From the NCBI RefSeq assembly GCF_051020765.1, contig NC_134935.1, positions 17,857,579 through 17,921,578 on the forward strand: DNA of 64,000 nt, written 5' to 3'. The translations under genes and the position numbers were made by a program. The stretch's first letter is position 1; the number at the start of each line of letters is the position of its first letter. This stretch comes from Lasioglossum baleicum (taxonomy: Eukaryota > Arthropoda > Insecta > Hymenoptera > Halictidae). Positions 63,601 to 64,000 of this stretch are shown here, in pieces. The notes under the pieces are model-generated. The model was not told the origin of the DNA. It saw only the letters and a program-made list of their open reading frames with translations, and did not search any database.

Positions 63601-63993
63601 AAATCCGCTCTGTCACTGCGTCCTTTTTTTCTTTTCTCGTCATCGTTGAAACGTCTTTTGGTTCGATTCTGTTCTTTAAATCATCGTCGAAAGGCTTTCA
63701 CTCGTCTGGCTTCAACGGCAGACAAGACCGTTCCGGTTAACGTTCCATCCGCACACAAATTTATTTTTCGGTTTTGTGTCATGATCCCCCGTATTCAGAC
63801 AAACCGGATCACTACCAGGAGTCGACGGAAATCATCGCAAGCCTGGAAAATCTAAACTCGGAAATACGTGAGATCTGGGGCGTCCTGAATAAACGACACG
63901 ACAGTAACGTGCCGCCGCCCCCAACTTTGATGTATTCTTATTTACGATGGCTACGATTTCATCATCTCGCTGCGCAGCCGAACAATGTACAAG
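42610..63993 (+). CDS. Cep164: Centrosomal protein of 164 kDa (CEP164) homologue, spliced, 3' partial
   Basis: CEP164 sits on the distal appendages of the mother centriole. In vertebrates it recruits tau tubulin kinase 2 through its N-terminal region, which permits basal-body docking and cilium formation. Ten coding exons (42610-42688, 46831-47079, 53138-53905, 54508-55355, 55677-56096, 58336-58661, 61030-61496, 62033-62205, 63336-63567, 63799-63993) have GT/AG borders and join in one frame of about 1252 codons. Residues 27-53 follow the CEP164 signature (EVLDYARRLGIDP.., LAREGL). A WW domain spans about 57-87, with W61, YYY73-75, W84 and P87. A charged Ser/Lys/Glu-rich region follows, then a long coiled coil, an Asn-rich linker and C-terminal helices with an LSDMSSASSGFSS segment resembling the vertebrate protein. 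The C-terminus and stop lie beyond the window. The vertebrate protein is about 1460 residues. Assignment is from remembered family features; no alignment was run. Confidence 0.9.
44261..44304. repeat. (CT)n microsatellite
   Basis: Imperfect CT dinucleotide tract in CEP164 intron 1. Confidence 0.85.
44521..44535. repeat. (GC)n dinucleotide run
   Basis: Seven alternating GC units, a potential Z-DNA-forming sequence. Confidence 0.8.
46223..46428 (-). mobile_element. hAT-like MITE, complete 206-bp copy (family A)
   Basis: Starts TAGACGGCGGACTTTTATGC and ends ATGCATAAAATCCGCTGTCTA. Flanking octamers TTGACGAA and TTGATGAA differ at one base. Lies in CEP164 intron 1, about 400 bases before exon 2. 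Confidence 0.8.
46831..47079 (+). CDS. Cep164: CEP164 exon 2 (WW domain)
   Basis: Acceptor GCTTTTTCAG at 46821-46830 and donor GTACGG at 47080, phase 1 at both ends. Encodes the helical signature EVLDYARRLGIDP..LAREGL, then the WW domain GWQPCYQESTGAWYYY.. to ..TTTWEHP, followed by a YRELVEQAR helix. In vertebrate CEP164 this region binds TTBK2. Both signature tryptophans and the closing proline are present, so the fold should be intact. Confidence 0.93.
47123..47514. mobile_element. TTAA-flanked piggyBac-type element (392 bp)
   Basis: Starts TTAACCCTTTGCAC and ends GTGCAAAGGGTTAA, a perfect 14-bp inverted repeat including the TTAA target. CCC-initiated termini next to TTAA are typical of piggyBac elements. 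No transposase is encoded. It begins 44 bases after the exon 2 donor. Confidence 0.8.
47843..48310. repeat. Diverged direct repeats
   Basis: A block of about 110 bp recurs. CATTGTGATACATTCG.., ATTCAAGGGCTAACC.. and CATTGATTAAATTAT at 47874-47990 reappear as TATTGTGATACATTCGG.., ATTCAAGGGGTAACC.. and GATTGATTAAATTAT at 48195-48302. A partial third unit (ATTGTGTTACATTCGGG) lies near 48077. Confidence 0.7.
49654..49664. repeat. CACCCTGTATA transposon-end motif
   Basis: Isolated match to the TATACAGGGTG terminus seen at 51113, 52388 and 56622. No partner found nearby. Confidence 0.3.
49720..49752. repeat. Fragment of TTAA-type element end
   Basis: GGCAAAGGGTTAA resembles the right terminus of the complete 47123-47514 element. 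The remainder is not recognisable. Confidence 0.3.
51113..52388. mobile_element. Region bounded by TATACAGGGTGTC inverted ends
   Basis: TATACAGGGTGTC at 51113-51125 and its exact inverse GACACCCTGTATA at 52376-52388 enclose 1.28 kb. Similarity does not extend past the 13-bp termini, so these may be ends of two related repeats rather than one element. The right 200 bases are a repeat that I remember as widespread in hymenopteran genomes. The open frame inside (51376-51810) has no recognised domain. Confidence 0.5.
52187..52336. repeat. Imperfect inverted repeat with conserved core
   Basis: The segment CACTTGAAATAATTTTTCC..GAAAATGTTCT (52187-52221) pairs imperfectly with AGAACATTTTCGCAAAGGGA..TTCCAAT (52301-52336) around an 80-base loop. 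It forms part of the TACAGGGTGTC-ended repeat. Confidence 0.7.
52395..52479. repeat. TTAA-ended repeat fragment
   Basis: Read in reverse it begins TTAACCCTTAGCAGTCGAGG, a start typical of TTAA-flanked miniature elements. The other end is not seen. Confidence 0.35.
53138..53905 (+). CDS. Cep164: CEP164 exon 3
   Basis: Preceded by TTTTTTAATCAGCAG, a NAGNAG tandem acceptor; use of the second AG would start the exon at 53141 and remove one residue. Donor GTAATA at 53906, phase 1 at both ends. Encodes about 256 residues rich in Ser, Lys and Glu, including a KTSLPPTRIPTKLTPLKKPD stretch and KLKSILREKQSEDG-like sequence at the end. No globular domain is apparent. This matches the disordered region after the WW domain in CEP164. 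The open frame runs on into the intron to a stop at 54115, so intron retention would add about 70 foreign residues. Confidence 0.85.
53906..54507 (+). other. CEP164 intron 3, largely an inverted-repeat element
   Basis: A 602-base intron, GT..AG. About 540 bases (53927-54466) form a terminal-inverted-repeat element, so the intron is mostly transposon. Confidence 0.75.
53927..54466. mobile_element. Terminal-inverted-repeat element in CEP164 intron 3
   Basis: CCTAGAAGTTAGCCCCCCAC..GAATTAAATAATTTCAATAG (53936-53981) is inverted as CTGTTGAAATTATTTAATTC..GGGCTAACTTTTAGG (54411-54455). Weaker pairing extends to the TTTTTC/GAAAAA flanks. Inside are repeated AGCACAAC motifs (about 54255-54275 and 54375-54410). 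No transposase. Superfamily not identified. Confidence 0.7.
54508..55355 (+). CDS. Cep164: CEP164 exon 4
   Basis: Acceptor TTGAACTTTGCCAG, donor GTAGGT at 55356. Starts phase 1 (completing Asp) and ends phase 0. The first two thirds is acidic and Ser-rich, with VRFDIEREVDIKFTYSEDDW near the start and paired ESLSRES/ESMSRES motifs. The last 75 residues turn into a charged coiled coil (EETKAQLRMDHQNEIESLKK..). This is the transition from the disordered middle to the rod of CEP164. Confidence 0.88.
55356..55676 (+). other. CEP164 intron 4
   Basis: 321 bases, GTAGGT..TTTTACAG. Nothing else recognised. Confidence 0.75.
55677..56096 (+). CDS. Cep164: CEP164 exon 5 (coiled coil)
   Basis: Acceptor GATTGATTTTACAG, donor GTGAGT at 56097, phase 0 at both ends. 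All 140 residues form a continuous Glu/Lys/Leu heptad-type coiled coil (EEREIQQLIAEMDEARLENL.. to ..CLEDILRNFRID). There are no prolines or glycines that would break the helix. The rod is expected to mediate self-association and centriolar anchoring. Confidence 0.9.
56097..58335 (+). other. CEP164 intron 5
   Basis: About 2.2 kb, AT-rich. Carries a CCACCCTGTATA transposon-end motif (56611-56622) and a tRNA-like SINE remnant (58112-58175). No other exon recognised; phases 0/0 join smoothly across it. Confidence 0.7.
58112..58175 (+). repeat. tRNA-like promoter remnant (possible SINE)
   Basis: An A-box-like TAGGCAAGCGA (58119-58129) and a B-box-like GTTCGAATCCT (58159-58169) are spaced as in tRNA genes. 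The T-arm and acceptor stems do not pair, so this is not a functional tRNA gene. It may be the head of a tRNA-derived SINE. Confidence 0.35.
58336..58661 (+). CDS. Cep164: CEP164 exon 6 (coiled coil end)
   Basis: Acceptor CTGCTGCCGTTTCAG, donor GTGAGT at 58662. Starts phase 0, ends with two bases AA that exon 7 completes to Asn. The helix continues from exon 5 (ETVAQQQIYKQRL.., then EKMRSENRLMQDKYTALREK) and ends in a Thr/Ser/Arg-rich tail (RSTSTRTRTDITESSEQ). Confidence 0.88.
58936..59234 (-). mobile_element. 5'-truncated non-LTR retrotransposon 3' end
   Basis: A 299-base insert starts with a T-rich tract (the poly-A tail of a minus-strand insertion). It is flanked by a perfect 15-bp direct repeat, GTAGCGGTTTCCAAC, at 58921-58935 and 59235-59249. 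Variable-length target duplications plus an A tail are the marks of target-primed reverse transcription. No reverse transcriptase frame remains, so the clade cannot be told. Confidence 0.85.
59249..59480 (+). repeat. Dispersed repeat, copy 1
   Basis: CGAACGTTTTTTAACG.., AATTTCAAGAAAATGTGGTT, TACCACGCGCGGAAAA and ATGCTATATATCATTTCCCG recur in the same order at 62634-62774. It was the target of the retrotransposon insertion just to its left. Confidence 0.85.
60117..60318 (+). mobile_element. hAT-like MITE, complete 202-bp copy (family A)
   Basis: Starts TAGACTGCGGATTTCATGCA and ends AAAGATCCGCTGTCTA, bracketed by a perfect 8-bp duplication GTGATAAC (60109-60116 and 60319-60326). It is the forward-orientation reference copy of the family. 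Non-coding. Confidence 0.88.
60380..60565 (+). mobile_element. hAT-like MITE, 186-bp copy (family A)
   Basis: Starts TGGGTTGCGGATTTTATGCA and ends TAAAAATCCGCGGTCTA. Flanking octamers GTACTGAA and TTACTTAA agree at six of eight positions. Lies only 61 bases after the preceding copy. Confidence 0.7.
60911..60928. repeat. (CA)n microsatellite
   Basis: Nine CA dinucleotides, directly after two ACGTC motifs. Confidence 0.9.
61030..61496 (+). CDS. Cep164: CEP164 exon 7 (Gln/Asn-rich linker)
   Basis: Acceptor TCGTGCTCGCAG, donor GTGAAT at 61497. Begins with one base completing Asn and ends phase 1. Encodes a polar linker with DQQDQQDQQ, MMMMKKKK and a run of about nine Asn, then a short helix (VENIRKQLEKLEDLGDQLPS) and ..TLRYPFQDK. 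The poly-Asn is encoded by mixed AAC/AAT codons and is likely polymorphic in length. Confidence 0.82.
61345..61381 (+). repeat. Coding (AAC)n repeat, poly-Asn
   Basis: AAC/AAT triplets within CEP164 exon 7 encode consecutive asparagines. Confidence 0.9.
61497..62032 (+). other. CEP164 intron 7
   Basis: 536 bases, GTGAAT..GATTTTCTAG. Contains a potential out-of-phase exon at 61795-61845 and a CT tract near 61902-61922. Confidence 0.6.
61795..61845 (+). other. Candidate cassette or poison exon in CEP164 intron 7
   Basis: A strong acceptor (TTCTTTATTCCCCCAG) and donor (GTAAGT) enclose 51 bases that read ASIDFTLANSLHSFDSL in phase 0. The flanking exons are joined in phase 1, where the same bases reach a stop (GGC TAA). 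Inclusion would therefore truncate the protein, unless an unseen small exon or the weaker acceptor before 61999 restores phase. Confidence 0.4.
62033..62205 (+). CDS. Cep164: CEP164 exon 8
   Basis: Acceptor CTGCTCGATTTTCTAG, donor GTACAT at 62206. Takes one base from exon 7 (Ala) and ends phase 0. Encodes ..SSELEFFRHRIHVERDSVRR then a Gln/Arg-rich helix to ..LEQLVQ. This resembles the C-terminal CEP164 segment with an E-F-x-x-R-x-x-x-x-x-R-R pattern. Confidence 0.8.
62240..62500. repeat. GC-rich repeat-like segment with hairpin
   Basis: Base composition differs sharply from the flanks. It contains an A-rich stretch (about 62393-62431) and a perfect 8-bp stem, GGCAGGGC / GCCCTGCC, near 62459-62482. 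It may be the 3' part of a retrotransposon or another mobile element. The family is not identified. Confidence 0.35.
62500..62774 (+). repeat. Dispersed repeat, copy 2
   Basis: From 62634 it aligns with 59249-59392 (AATTTCAAGAAAATGTGGTT, ACCACGCGCGGAAAA, ATGCTATATATCATTTCCCG). The upstream part, ATGAGATAGAGCGATGAAAT and onward, belongs to the same repeat as I remember it from hymenopteran sequence. Confidence 0.75.
63185..63234. repeat. TTAA-type element end
   Basis: Read in reverse: TTAACCATTTGCACTCGAAA. This is close to the TTAACCCTTTGCAC terminus of the element at 47123. Confidence 0.45.
63336..63567 (+). CDS. Cep164: CEP164 exon 9
   Basis: Acceptor TTGGTGAATTGCAG, donor GTGAGC at 63568. 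Starts phase 0, ends phase 1. Encodes a helix (EERELSDVEVSLHRTKSLLG.. to ..LEQTLERVAS) followed by ELTLSDMSSASSGFSSTDLG. That order, helix then LSDM-Ser-rich, resembles the vertebrate CEP164 C-terminal region. Confidence 0.88.
63568..63798 (+). other. CEP164 intron 9
   Basis: 231 bases, GTGAGC..CCCGTATTCAG. Nothing else recognised. Confidence 0.75.
63799..63993 (+). CDS. Cep164: CEP164 exon 10
   Basis: Acceptor GATCCCCCGTATTCAG, donor GTTAGT at 63994, phase 1 at both ends. Encodes DKPDHYQESTEIIASLENLN.. through PPPPTLMYSYLRWLRFHHLA to ..PNNVQ, parallel to the helix-plus-proline-rich segment late in CEP164. The remaining C-terminus lies outside the window. Confidence 0.85.
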
Positions 63994-64000
63994 GTTAGTG

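Overview
The window reads as nuclear DNA of an insect, most likely a hymenopteran (bee, wasp or ant). The evidence is compact GT-AG-spliced exons in long introns, AT-rich stretches alternating with CpG-rich blocks, mariner-, pogo-, hAT- and TTAA-flanked miniature transposons, and several dispersed repeats that I remember as common in Hymenoptera. There are no operons, Shine-Dalgarno sites or bacterial genes. The species assignment is inference.

Only one protein-coding gene can be supported: a plus-strand orthologue of CEP164, the centriole distal-appendage protein needed for ciliogenesis. Ten coding exons between 42610 and 63993 join in a single open frame with matching phases. They give about 1250 residues before the gene runs off the right edge. 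Recognisable parts are the N-terminal CEP164 signature and WW domain (exons 1-2), a long low-complexity charged region (exons 3-4), a coiled-coil rod (exons 4-6), an Asn/Gln-rich linker (exon 7) and C-terminal helical segments (exons 8-10).

Positions 1-42.2 kb hold no exon I can defend. This stretch is intergenic, or an intron or regulatory desert, made of AT-rich DNA with CpG-rich blocks at about 1.1-2.6, 11.8-13.9, 18.7-19.7, 21.4-22.6, 30.1-31.5 and 38.9-39.8 kb. The most notable is the 21.4-22.6 kb block. It holds a palindromic RFX-type X-box immediately followed by a CCAAT box, which is the promoter signature of ciliary genes and the pathway in which CEP164 acts.

Mobile DNA is rich and can be read directly. 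A roughly 200-bp hAT-like MITE family has at least twelve members here, two with perfect 8-bp target duplications. There is also a pogo/Tigger-like MITE, a mariner deletion derivative, a 366-bp foldback element, TTAA-flanked elements, an inverted-repeat element that fills CEP164 intron 3, and a truncated non-LTR retrotransposon with a 15-bp target duplication nested in an older repeat. Splicing curiosities in CEP164 are a NAGNAG acceptor at exon 3, an out-of-phase potential poison exon at 61795-61845, and a short upstream ORF ahead of the start codon. I did not find a wholly novel protein system.
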